Source: JACDAE01 sp034438015 | Lineage (GTDB): Bacteria > Chloroflexota > Ktedonobacteria > Ktedonobacterales > Ktedonobacteraceae | NCBI GenBank assembly: GCA_034438015.1 | Contig: DAOTTD010000117.1 | Location: forward strand, 1-11,001 | DNA length: 11,001 nt | Direction of reading: 5' to 3' | Shown here: in pieces, positions 1 through 6,647 of the stretch | Position numbering within the stretch: the stretch's first letter is position 1 | How the letters are laid out: each line of letters opens with the position of its first letter | Notes under the pieces: model-generated | The model's database searches: none | The model's input: the letters and a program-made list of their open reading frames with translations, nothing else | What the model was told of the DNA's origin: nothing | Position numbers and translations under genes: made by a program

Positions 1-99
1 GGTCTCAAGATTTCGGATGACGAATTGGCTGCGCTCAATCTTTCCAAGGACGCTTTTCATGGGGAATGGAATTACACCATCAAGCCCCAAATTGCTTAA
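1..99 (+). CDS. 3' end of an ISAzo13-like (Rhodopirellula-type DDE) transposase, truncated by window edge
   Basis: Reading frame 1 is open from the first base and stops at TAA 97-99, giving 32 residues that end in HGEWNYTIKPQIA. The phrase F-H-G-E-W-N-Y-T-I close to the C-terminus resembles the tail of ISAzo13-family transposases as I remember them. These DDE enzymes cut and join the ends of their own insertion sequence. Only the tail is visible, so no catalytic residue can be checked and the family call rests on this short motif. The same stretch also contains an overlapping out-of-frame ORF starting at 17, which I regard as a shadow. Confidence 0.55.
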   Translation, partial: GLKISDDELAALNLSKDAFHGEWNYTIKPQIA

Positions 100-338
100 T
101 CATTTTATTCGTGGAAGACTCCTTAGCGTATGGTCCGAGTGTGACCTGCATAAATTCCGTCGTTGGCAGGTGAACGTGAAAGTCGATGGCTCGTGGCATA
201 CTGTGTTCCTCCTTACAGATAGTTTAGCATTGCTCCTCTTGCTATCGATTATAATGCGACTGCTCACACGATAACACATTTCCCACCATTGCGATATAAG
301 TCGCAGCCTTCCGAATCGGCCGCATCATGGCCACAGAG
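100..338. other. Non-coding stretch downstream of the transposase, probably the insertion sequence's right end
   Basis: No convincing gene is present between the transposase stop and the OsmC promoter. The right terminal repeat of the insertion sequence should lie here, but the left end is outside the window so its boundary cannot be drawn. A TATAAT-like hexamer sits at 250-255 without a recognisable -35 partner. Confidence 0.3.
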
Positions 339-375
339 ATACATCCTGCGGTGCGATGATGGTAGGATGTATAAT
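339..375 (+). promoter_or_regulatory. Candidate OsmC promoter with a 9-bp dyad operator
   Basis: ATACATCCT (339-347) is perfectly repeated in inverted form as AGGATGTAT (364-372), with a 16-nt spacer. The right arm overlaps a consensus -10 hexamer TATAAT at 370-375, and the left arm covers part of the -35 zone, which itself matches TTGACA poorly. A weak -35 with a symmetric element across the core promoter is a typical layout for a regulator-controlled promoter. The ATG of osmC lies 47 nt downstream. The regulator is unknown. The dyad could also form an RNA hairpin if transcription starts upstream of it. Confidence 0.45.
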
Positions 376-422
376 AGAGAAGTGTAATCTAGAACGTCGT
401 ATTTCCAGAAGAGGAGGAACTC

Positions 423-866
423 ATGATCAAAGCCGAAAGACGAGCCGAAGTTACCTGGGAAGGTAATTTAGCCAGAGGACAGGGAAATCTGAATGTTGGC
501 AGCGGAGCCATTACCAATCAGCCGATCACCTGGGCATCGCGTACAGAACGTGCGGATGGTAAGACCAGTCCCGAAGAACTCATCGCCGCAGCGCACGCCG
601 GTTGCTACGCTATGTCTCTCTCAAACACGCTCTCCAGCGCAGGAAAGACGCCCGATCGACTGATTGTGAGCGCGGTGAGTACGTTCGAGCAGGTCGAAGG
701 CGGCTTTAAAATCTCGGAGATCCAGTTGAATGTGCGCGCGAAGGTGGCGGGGCTGGATAACGATAGCTTTCAGCAAGCCGTCCAGAAGGCGGAACAGGGC
801 TGTCCGGTCTCCAATGCGCTGCGAAATAATGTGGCGATCCACGTGAACGCTCAACTCGAAGCGTAA
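423..866 (+). CDS. osmC: OsmC/Ohr family peroxiredoxin
   Basis: The 147-residue product is a typical full-length OsmC-type thiol peroxidase, a cytosolic enzyme that reduces organic hydroperoxides and is usually recharged by a dithiol donor. The two catalytic cysteines are visible: Cys61 in AHAGCYAMSLSN and Cys127 in EQGCPVSNAL, a spacing like that of OsmC. Arg40 and Glu51/52 are placed to be the conserved Arg and Glu that polarise the peroxidatic Cys. The start is well supported by AGGAGG at 412-417, five bases before the ATG. The gene stands alone, behind its own promoter with a dyad, and converges on the Hsp20 gene with 50 nt between stops. An OsmC rather than Ohr assignment is favoured by the N-terminal sequence but is not certain. 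Confidence 0.9.
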   Translation: MIKAERRAEVTWEGNLARGQGNLNVGSGAITNQPITWASRTERADGKTSPEELIAAAHAGCYAMSLSNTLSSAGKTPDRLIVSAVSTFEQVEGGFKISEIQLNVRAKVAGLDNDSFQQAVQKAEQGCPVSNALRNNVAIHVNAQLEA

Positions 867-916
867 CAACCCTGCCATCAAAACACGTGTAGAAGTCTGC
901 CAGAAAATACTATCTT

Positions 917-1315
917 TTACTCTGCAGAAGGATGCCCCGTGTGACCCTTCCGTTGCCCACGAGCAGCCGAAACCCGTTCAGGCGTCAGCCGGGCGGGGTG
1001 CGGCTGCTCGCTGACGGGTAGCGCCACCGTCAACACTCCATTCCCATAAGAGATGTTCGCCATTGGGCCATCAACTGGCTCCGCGAGTGCTATCTTACGA
1101 TAATACGAACCTACACTCCACTCATCAAGTACGAGATCCTTGAACTCCTTTAACATGCCGCGCATGGTACCGTGCAGAATCAGATGACAATCATAGGTCA
1201 CTTCGACTACGATGTTATCAGGTTCGAGACCCGGCATCGGTGCTGTAACCATCAAACGTTCGAACGTGCGGTAGACCTTCACAGGAATGTGCTGCCGCTT
1301 AAACTGCTCTTGCAT
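917..1315 (-). CDS. Hsp20/alpha-crystallin family small heat-shock protein
   Basis: The 132-residue protein fits small heat-shock proteins, ATP-independent chaperones that hold unfolding proteins in oligomeric assemblies. The alpha-crystallin domain spans about residues 10-101. It begins PVKVYRTFERLMVTAPMPGL, contains EWSVGSYYRKIAL at about 65-77, and ends with the diagnostic YGNGVLTVALP at 90-100. The N-terminal arm is very short. The C-terminal tail of about 30 residues is polar and basic and lacks a clear I-x-I/V motif, so oligomer docking may differ from classical members. The ATG at 1315 is preceded by AAAGGA only one base away, which is tight, but there is no better in-frame start before Met22. 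It lies 128 nt downstream of the GH3 gene on the same strand and appears to have its own promoter. Confidence 0.85.
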   Translation of the reverse strand: MQEQFKRQHIPVKVYRTFERLMVTAPMPGLEPDNIVVEVTYDCHLILHGTMRGMLKEFKDLVLDEWSVGSYYRKIALAEPVDGPMANISYGNGVLTVALPVSEQPHPARLTPERVSAARGQRKGHTGHPSAE

Positions 1316-1367
1316 GTCCTTTGCTCTTTCACTGCTCTACAACCGATGGAATCCTACCCAAGAGTTT

Positions 1368-1373
1368 ATTATA
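1368..1373 (-). promoter_or_regulatory. Putative -10 box for the Hsp20 gene
   Basis: The minus strand reads TATAAT here, 53 nt upstream of the Hsp20 start codon. No convincing -35 hexamer is seen at 16-18 nt spacing, so this is a weak prediction. No CIRCE element was noticed. Confidence 0.3.
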
Positions 1374-1442
1374 TCATCATTTGAGGTTGCAATAGTGAGC
1401 AGGAATCAGGGGTGAAGTGGATCACACGGATGATTCTCTTTT

Positions 1443-2708
1443 CTATTTGATAATCCCATACTGCATCTTCATCAGCAGTATGCGCTGCACGGACTGGTCG
1501 ATGCGCGCTATAGTAAGTTGTCCCTGCTGCAACGCCTGCTTTATGGCCGTCACGACGTTCGCGACCTGGCTGGGCGTAAATGGACCCTCGATCAGGTCGT
1601 CGCCCGCGAGTATTGAGAGTACCGCCGCCTGACTGAGCGACCAGCGTGCGCTGATGCCGGCCATATAGAGTCCATCAGTAATCACCACGCCATTGTATCC
1701 CAGTCGCCCACGTAGCACTCCGTTGATTGCTTTAGGCGAGAGCTCAGCCGGGAGCAGTGGATCGATCGCAGGCATCAGTACATCAGTAGCCATGATCATA
1801 GCAGGCTGGTCTTGCGGAATCATGGTTTTATATGGAGCGAGGTCGACCGCGTTCAAATCCGCCATACTGCGCGTGACGGTGGGCAGTCCGGCGTGCGGAT
1901 CAGAGGTGATCGCACCCAGGCCGGGAAAGTGTTTGAGGCAACCGACAACGCCATTTTTCTGCAAACCAGCGAGAAACGCGCCCGCGTACGTTACTACCGT
2001 CTTCGGATCACGACCAAACATACGCGTCTCCAGGACCGGCGGGTCCACGGTATGCACATCGACAACCGGGGCCAGGTCGCTATTGATGCCCAGATCTAAC
2101 AGCCACTTCGCCGCTTGCGTCCCCTGCGTCAGCGCGATATTCGAATCACCACTCTCCGCCATCTGCTCCGCGGACGGCAGATAACCATGAAACTCGTAGA
2201 GGCGATTGACCAGGCCACCCTCCTGATCAGTCGCGATCAACAGCGGGATACGCGCATCTTTCATGGCCTGCGCCGACAATGCATTAACGCTTCCCACCGT
2301 GTTGTAGGGCGCATCAAAATTATGGTTGCTCGCCTGATACATAAAGCCGCCGACGTACTGCTGCGCGATCATCTCCTGCAGTCCGCTCGCTCCATAGCTT
2401 GCGCCCAGGTATTCTACAACGATCAATTGTCCCAGCTTCTGTTCCAGCGACATGCCCTGCATGATCCGCTGCACGCTGCTCATCTGCTTGCGCAGGGCGG
2501 CTTCGTTCACCATTGCATTCTCGTTCGGCTTCGGTGTCGCGGGCCGTCCAACGGGGGTCGGAGTGGTGGTGGCTCGCGGCGTGACCGGCGTGCTCGCTGC
2601 ACTACTGCAGGCAGAAAGACATAGCATCAGATAACATAACAATAGTATAGCTGTTCGGCTACACGGTATCCGTATATGCGGTAGATCGGGTGATGGCACC
2701 TGCGGCAT
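1443..2708 (-). CDS. Glycoside hydrolase family 3 lipoprotein, NagZ-like beta-N-acetylhexosaminidase
   Basis: The 421-residue protein has a signal peptide with hydrophobic core at about 20-31 and lipobox LSAC, so Cys34 is the likely lipidated residue. A Thr/Pro-rich linker (about 39-62) leads to a single GH3 N-terminal TIM-barrel domain from about 80 to the end. Visible landmarks are DQEGG (161-165), KHFPGLG (259-265), the D270-P271-H272 loop that supplies the general acid His in NagZ-type enzymes, and D345 in VVITDGLYM as predicted nucleophile. There is no GH3 C-terminal domain, as in NagZ. By family knowledge it would release terminal N-acetylhexosamine from muropeptides or glycans, outside the membrane here. 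The common KHFPGHG has Leu in place of its second His. The start is supported by GGAG seven bases upstream. A broader hexosaminidase activity is possible. Confidence 0.88.
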   Translation of the reverse strand: MPQVPSPDLPHIRIPCSRTAILLLCYLMLCLSACSSAASTPVTPRATTTPTPVGRPATPKPNENAMVNEAALRKQMSSVQRIMQGMSLEQKLGQLIVVEYLGASYGASGLQEMIAQQYVGGFMYQASNHNFDAPYNTVGSVNALSAQAMKDARIPLLIATDQEGGLVNRLYEFHGYLPSAEQMAESGDSNIALTQGTQAAKWLLDLGINSDLAPVVDVHTVDPPVLETRMFGRDPKTVVTYAGAFLAGLQKNGVVGCLKHFPGLGAITSDPHAGLPTVTRSMADLNAVDLAPYKTMIPQDQPAMIMATDVLMPAIDPLLPAELSPKAINGVLRGRLGYNGVVITDGLYMAGISARWSLSQAAVLSILAGDDLIEGPFTPSQVANVVTAIKQALQQGQLTIARIDQSVQRILLMKMQYGIIK

Positions 2709-2728
2709 AAAGTAGCTCCATTACTAAT

Positions 2729-2734
2729 ATTATA
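2729..2734 (-). promoter_or_regulatory. Putative -10 box for the GH3 lipoprotein gene
   Basis: The minus strand reads TATAAT 20 nt upstream of the start codon, within a very AT-rich stretch. The -35 region is not recognisable. The short leader still contains the ribosome binding site GGAG. Confidence 0.3.
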
Positions 2735-2759
2735 TAAGGTATAAGATGTGTGATACTCT

Positions 2760-2783
2760 ACAATAAGATACTTCACAATAAGA
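2760..2783. repeat. 9-bp direct repeat in the divergent intergenic region
   Basis: ACAATAAGA occurs at 2760-2768 and again at 2775-2783, a 15-bp period. It lies between the GH3 gene (-) and the putative selenoprotein gene (+), just upstream of the GH3 promoter region. It could be a regulator site, but repeats of this size in AT-rich DNA may be chance. Confidence 0.2.
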
Positions 2784-2962
2784 AGAACGATGGGCAGGCT
2801 CGCGACGTAACGAACAGGCCACTTTGTACCGATCATATCCATCTTTCTGGTGCCCTTCTCGAAATGATTAACTCAGTCCCGCTGTACATGACTGATGTAG
2901 CAGAAGACAGGGCGAATATGAGATACTGGGGATACTAATAATCAAGGAGCGCATGCGGTACA

Positions 2963-3718
2963 ATGGCCCGTTTTGATGACATAGAACTCGTTGAACGTCT
3001 CTTTCTCAAAAGCTACCCTTTTAGCAGATATGGTCCACACAAGGACGATCCCGCCTCCCTGGCAGTCACTCCCCTGCGCAGGCCGCTGGTGGAATGCACG
3101 GTGGCGGTCGTCACGACGGCGGGCCTGAGCCTTCCCGACCAGTCGCCATTCGATACTACGAATAAGAGGGGAGACAGCTCCTTTCGCGAGTTTCCGGGCA
3201 ACATCTCTCCGCAACAATTAGAGATGAATCATCGCAGTTGGGCCTTCGATCAGACTGGTATTTTACGCGATCGCAACCTGGTTATGCCACTCGATCGCCT
3301 GCGCGAGATGCGCGCTCGTGGCGAGATTGGCGCCCTGGCCCCACACCACTACAGCTTCATGGGCTCGATCGTCGGTCCGAGGAAACTGATGAGGGAGAGC
3401 GCGCCCGAGGTTGCGCGCCGCCTTGTTGCGGATGGCGCCGATGTCGCACTGCTCACGCCTGTCTGACCCATGTGCAACCAGTCCGTGGGACTGATTCAGC
3501 GCGCAATAGAGTACGCAGGGGTCACAACCGTCTCCATCTCGCTGCTGCGGGAGATCACGGAGAAGACGCAGCCGCCGCGCGCCCTGTTCGTGCCGTATCC
3601 GCTCGGCCATCCACTGGGGGAACCCGACGATGTAGCGCTGCAAACACGGATTATTCGTGCCGCGTTCGCGCTCTTGACGCGCACGGATATCCCCATCCTT
3701 GTGTCTTTTACGCCCTAG
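2963..3718 (+). CDS. Putative selenoprotein of the GrdB/PrdB (glycine/sarcosine/betaine/D-proline reductase) family, with in-frame UGA at 3464-3466
   Basis: One frame is open from 2963 to TAG 3716-3718 except for a TGA at codon 168. Read through as Sec, it gives 251 residues, close to the size I recall for PrdB and shorter than full GrdB. The two halves join seamlessly: VADGADVALLTPV before the TGA, then PMCNQSVGLIQRAIEYAGV after it. This makes a U168-P-M-C171 redox motif at the position where I recall relatives of this family carrying Cys or Sec. Before it are family-like phrases VAVVTTAGLSLPDQSPFD and HHYSFMGSI. A SECIS-like hairpin follows the TGA. Known relatives are reductase subunits that use Sec to cleave C-N bonds; the substrate here is unknown. 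AAGGAG at 2944-2949 is 13 nt upstream of the ATG, which is long, but TAA at 2939-2941 blocks extension. The alternative is a nonsense-mutated Cys homologue. Confidence 0.8.
3464..3466 (+). other. Candidate selenocysteine (UGA) codon
   Basis: The TGA is in frame with both flanking coding halves and is followed by CCC ATG TGC, giving U-x-x-C, the selenium form of a CxxC redox centre. Coding continues in the same frame for 83 codons with clear family character and no further stop until 3716. Confidence 0.78.
3479..3493 (+). promoter_or_regulatory. SECIS-like stem-loop after the UGA
   Basis: CAGTCC (3479-3484) pairs perfectly with GGACTG (3488-3493) around a GTG loop. The loop begins 18 nt after the UGA, inside the distance range known for bacterial SECIS elements, which SelB binds. 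Its first loop base is a G, as expected. An AA/TT pair beyond a C-A mismatch can extend the stem. Because it lies inside the coding region it must satisfy both protein and RNA constraints, which makes a perfect stem here notable. The structure was found by eye and not folded computationally. Confidence 0.65.
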
Positions 3719-3750
3719 CCGCTAATTTGCCAATCCTGGGCGCAGGTGAT

Positions 3751-4185
3751 TCACGGCACTAATTCACCACGTTGCACCCTCGCTAATAGCGTTGCCCACG
3801 CCAGCGCCTGCCGCATTGAGGTCGGGAGCGCAAACGTATAAGCACAATCATATGTTTGATCTACCGGAGTACTGGATGCAAGTATGTCCAGTGGCTGCGT
3901 TCTGCGCCCATATTCCGGTCGTTCCGCCACAGCAGCGACCAGATGACGGCTCTTGCTCACCACTAGCTCCGCCTCCAGGAGTAACATCTCTAACCTATCA
4001 ATTCTCCCCCTTTGCAGCCAGAACTGCTCCACGCTCAAGGAATTGGAGACGTGACTGCTATTCTCACGCAGCAACATCTCGTTCAACAGGTCGCCTGAAG
4101 AGGCGAAGAATACACGCAGCCGGCCTTCTGGCAGCCGGCTGTAACTTTTAAGAAATTCGAACAGCGTATTGAGAGACGTAAACAT
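3751..4185 (-). CDS. Conserved-looking protein of unknown function, 144 residues
   Basis: I do not recognise this protein. Starting at the ATG at 4185 it begins MFTSLNTLFEFLKSYS and ends ARVQRGELVP. The start is chosen over the longer ORF start at 4248 because GGAGGT lies five bases upstream of it. There is no signal peptide or membrane segment. The central part (about 30-85) is rich in Leu and charged residues and is probably helical, and there are no Cys residues in the chosen frame. It is convergent with the putative selenoprotein gene, with only 32 nt between stop codons, so the two may have been inherited together or may simply abut. Function cannot be inferred from context. Confidence 0.6.
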   Translation of the reverse strand: MFTSLNTLFEFLKSYSRLPEGRLRVFFASSGDLLNEMLLRENSSHVSNSLSVEQFWLQRGRIDRLEMLLLEAELVVSKSRHLVAAVAERPEYGRRTQPLDILASSTPVDQTYDCAYTFALPTSMRQALAWATLLARVQRGELVP

Positions 4186-4676
4186 TGCCGACCTCCATCG
4201 CCAACTGGATGTTTCGTTCACCCTTATCGCCACACGCGTATATAACATACTGCACCCCTTGAGAATCTATGTGTTATGATGGAAAGGTCTCTTCTTTGAG
4301 AATATCGACTTTGAAAGGGTCAACGCCCTAAAGGATTGTATTTTGTAGATGAATTCTTCATATTTTTACCCCTATTACCTTTTTCACTTATTTTATATTA
4401 TTACTAATTATGAGGCTTTAGAGGAAAAACTTTATTTACAACACTCAGACCTATCAGGTAAATTTCTCACAAATCTACGTCACTCCCTATGTAAATCTGT
4501 TCCCATATGCTACAATTAGAATATGATTGATTTATCGGTAGATACCACCTTTTATTCAGGACGGGTACAGTATGCTTTAATGGGAGATCCATTATACACG
4601 TCTATACATAAGACGGGAGAAAAACAAAGCGCCTATTTCTAAGGAACCGGATGCATTCATCAAGGGAAGTATAGCT
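4186..4676. other. AT-rich intergenic region with no gene seen
   Basis: No credible coding sequence is present. The stretch 4321-4520 is clearly richer in A and T than the flanking genes and has many short T runs. It should contain the promoters of the minus-strand gene ending at 3751 and of the histidine phosphatase. A TACAAT hexamer at 4511-4516 could be a -10 for the latter, without a recognisable -35. No hairpin strong enough to call as a terminator was seen. Confidence 0.4.
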
Positions 4677-5318
4677 ATGCCAATTATCTGGTTTATTCGA
4701 CACGCGGAAAGCGAAACGAATGTAGGGCTTCCAACAGCCAGTCCTCTTACAGCACAACTTACACCAGCCGGTAGAGAACAGGCGCGCAGTATCGCCCACG
4801 CCTTTACTACGCCCCCACAACTAATTATCACATCGCCTTATCTGCGCACGAAGCAGACAGCGGAGTTTACCTCGCAGCGCTTTCCTGCTGCGCGCGTGGA
4901 GGAATGGCCGGTACATGGATTTACCTATCTCTCACAATCTTTAGGGCCAGAGCCGTCCACTATCGCTGAAAGGCGTGTGCTGGTCGATGCATATTGGGAG
5001 CGCCTCGATCACCTTTACACTGATGGCGATGGGGCGGAGTCATTCACAGAGTTTATGCAGCGCGTGCAGCATGTGTTGGATCAGCTCAAGAACGCCGATG
5101 AAAACTTGATCGCTGTGTACAGTCATGGTCAGTTTATTCTTGCTGTCTTATCGCGGCTGATGGGATCGATCATTGACAATATGGGCCAGTTCAAACATTT
5201 TCGCATGGCGCACGAGATACCTAATGGCGCTATCATGATGACCGACTTACGGGCCAGTGGAGAGGTCTGGTTCAGCCCTTTTATAACGTCGCATCTCCCT
5301 CCCTCCTCCCAGTCCTGA
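4677..5318 (+). CDS. Histidine phosphatase superfamily protein (phosphoglycerate mutase-like fold)
   Basis: The 213-residue protein has the signatures of branch 1 histidine phosphatases, which use a phospho-histidine intermediate. R8-H9-A10-E11 near the N-terminus carries the nucleophilic His9. R57 in SPYLRTKQTAE binds phosphate, E121 in GAESFTEF is the likely acid, and H150 in YSHGQF is the second core His. The C-terminus ends in a short Ser/Pro tail. The substrate cannot be told from sequence: the family includes mutases, sugar phosphatases, protein phosphatases and cobalamin-pathway phosphatases, and no cobalamin gene is adjacent. AAGGGA at 4662-4667 is a plausible ribosome binding site nine bases upstream. 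The gene stands alone between two long spacers. Confidence 0.88.
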   Translation: MPIIWFIRHAESETNVGLPTASPLTAQLTPAGREQARSIAHAFTTPPQLIITSPYLRTKQTAEFTSQRFPAARVEEWPVHGFTYLSQSLGPEPSTIAERRVLVDAYWERLDHLYTDGDGAESFTEFMQRVQHVLDQLKNADENLIAVYSHGQFILAVLSRLMGSIIDNMGQFKHFRMAHEIPNGAIMMTDLRASGEVWFSPFITSHLPPSSQS

Positions 5319-5480
5319 TACCACTTCATATGCCACTTCCTCTTCCAACATACTGGATCCATACCTGCTTAGTACAGTCCGAACTCGAACATAGCGCTTA
5401 ACTGGCGAGAATTTCCGTTAGAAAATTGCGTAATATCTATGGGAACTATTCAGCACCGCATCACGTCTTGTAATCAGGGG

Positions 5481-5503
5481 AGAAGTGCCAGGCATGCACT
5501 TCT
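5481..5503 (+). terminator. Stem-loop between the phosphatase and DUF4349 genes, possible weak terminator
   Basis: AGAAGTGC (5481-5488) pairs perfectly with GCACTTCT (5496-5503) around a 7-nt loop. Only a pyrimidine-rich stretch, not a true T run, follows. It lies 162 nt after the phosphatase stop and 88 nt before the lipoprotein start, so it may end the upstream transcript or be a leader structure. Confidence 0.35.
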
Positions 5504-5591
5504 GTGATTTCCTTCTCGCATAACTATGTCGGCGTACGACGAAACCTGGACACCTGTTCTACATGCATACACCTTTATAAGGAGTGAAACT

Positions 5592-6566
5592 ATGTTACCT
5601 ATCCTAAGACACGGTAAAAAGTACGTCCTGTCGTCAGGATGCCTTGTTGTACTTCTTCTCCTGGTCGGCTGCGGCGCATCGGCCTCCAGCGGCACCACGA
5701 CCAGCATGAGCGCACCGGCGAATATGGCAAATATGCAAGCAAAGGTGCCTGTGCTAAATGCGCACAGCGCGAGCGGAGCGTCAGCAAATGCTGGCGGCCA
5801 ACAGCAAAACGCGCCAATCAAGCCACAATACCTGATCAAGACGCTGAAAGTCAGTATGAATGTGAAAGACACGCGCAAAGTCGCCAGCGACCTCCAGGCG
5901 TGGATCAGCAAGACCGATACAGCATCGTCAACGGCTGGCGCGGACTACGAGCTGACCGGCGACAACCTTTATACTGTCACAATGACCTTCTCGGTGCGAG
6001 CATCTGTATATCCACAGATTTACAACTATCTACGGGACTATGCCCCCAGGGATGGCGGACAGCTCCAGTCCTTCACCGAGACGGTGCAAGACGTTACCAA
6101 CGATTACGTCGATACGCAGTCGCGCCTGAAGAATCTACGCGTGGAGCAGCAGCGTGTGCAGGATCTGCTCAGCCACGCCCAGGCCATGAGCGATATACTG
6201 ACGATCGAACAGAAACTGACCGACGTGGAGGGACAGATTGAGAGCATCGAGGCCCATATGAACGAGCTGACCAGCCAGGTGGCGTTCTATACGGTGACGA
6301 TCACATTGCAGCCGATAGAGATCGCGCCGCCTCCACCTGCTCCTTCCGGTTGGAGCATAGGACAGACCTTCCACGATGCATTCGCGGCATCGCTGGCATT
6401 CGCGCAGAACATAGCCAGCTTCCTGATCTGGCTCCTGGCTTTCAGTTTCTACCTCGTTCCGGCAGCGCTCATCATCTGGTTCGTCTGGCGCGTGCGCAAC
6501 CATCCACGGCGCGGCGCTTCGCCAAAGCCCGCCGAGACGACACCGCCTCCACCTGCCGACGCATAG
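5592..6566 (+). CDS. DUF4349 domain lipoprotein with C-terminal membrane anchor
   Basis: The 324-residue product begins with a lipoprotein signal: basic HGKK, a hydrophobic stretch, then lipobox LVGC, so Cys27 is the likely lipidated residue. A low-complexity Ser/Ala/Met-rich segment (about 28-75) follows. The DUF4349 domain spans about 78-240, with KTLKVSMNVKDTRK at its start, the signature TNDYVDTQSRLKNL at 169-182 and a coiled-coil helical arm at about 176-230. A Pro-rich linker leads to a transmembrane helix at about 275-298, then a basic stop-transfer VWRVRNHPRR and a Pro-rich tail. The domain's role is unknown; it is probably an extracytoplasmic envelope protein. The start at 5592 is preferred over 5526 because TAAGGAG lies seven bases upstream and the signal peptide then begins correctly. 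Confidence 0.88.
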   Translation: MLPILRHGKKYVLSSGCLVVLLLLVGCGASASSGTTTSMSAPANMANMQAKVPVLNAHSASGASANAGGQQQNAPIKPQYLIKTLKVSMNVKDTRKVASDLQAWISKTDTASSTAGADYELTGDNLYTVTMTFSVRASVYPQIYNYLRDYAPRDGGQLQSFTETVQDVTNDYVDTQSRLKNLRVEQQRVQDLLSHAQAMSDILTIEQKLTDVEGQIESIEAHMNELTSQVAFYTVTITLQPIEIAPPPPAPSGWSIGQTFHDAFAASLAFAQNIASFLIWLLAFSFYLVPAALIIWFVWRVRNHPRRGASPKPAETTPPPPADA

Positions 6567-6573
6567 CAGCTCT

Positions 6574-6605
6574 CAGCGGCCCATTCTGTTTCCGGTGGGC
6601 CGCTG
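6574..6605 (+). terminator. 10-bp GC-rich hairpin after the DUF4349 gene
   Basis: CAGCGGCCCA (6574-6583) pairs perfectly with TGGGCCGCTG (6596-6605) around a 12-nt loop. It starts seven bases after the stop codon, the usual place for a terminator, but no T run follows. It ends 42 nt before the next start codon, so it may act as a partial terminator or mRNA stabiliser between two co-directional genes. Confidence 0.5.
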
Positions 6606-6647
6606 TGTGATATGATCTTTAGAAAACGCATTGTGAAAGGCAGGAGC

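Noticed and set aside
17..274. 85-codon plus-strand ORF at the left edge
   Set aside because: It overlaps the transposase tail in another frame and has no ribosome binding site or family character.
1693..2624. Several long plus-strand ORFs opposite the GH3 gene
   Set aside because: They are antisense shadows of a well-supported gene and have low-complexity or compositionally odd translations.
3732..3751. Small bulged hairpin between the convergent genes
   Set aside because: The stem is short and bulged and no T run follows, so it is not supportable as a terminator.
3238..3762. 174-codon plus-strand ORF overlapping the TGA region
   Set aside because: It is in a different frame from the GrdB-like halves, with a Cys- and Arg-rich shadow-like translation. 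The other frame carries the clear family signal.
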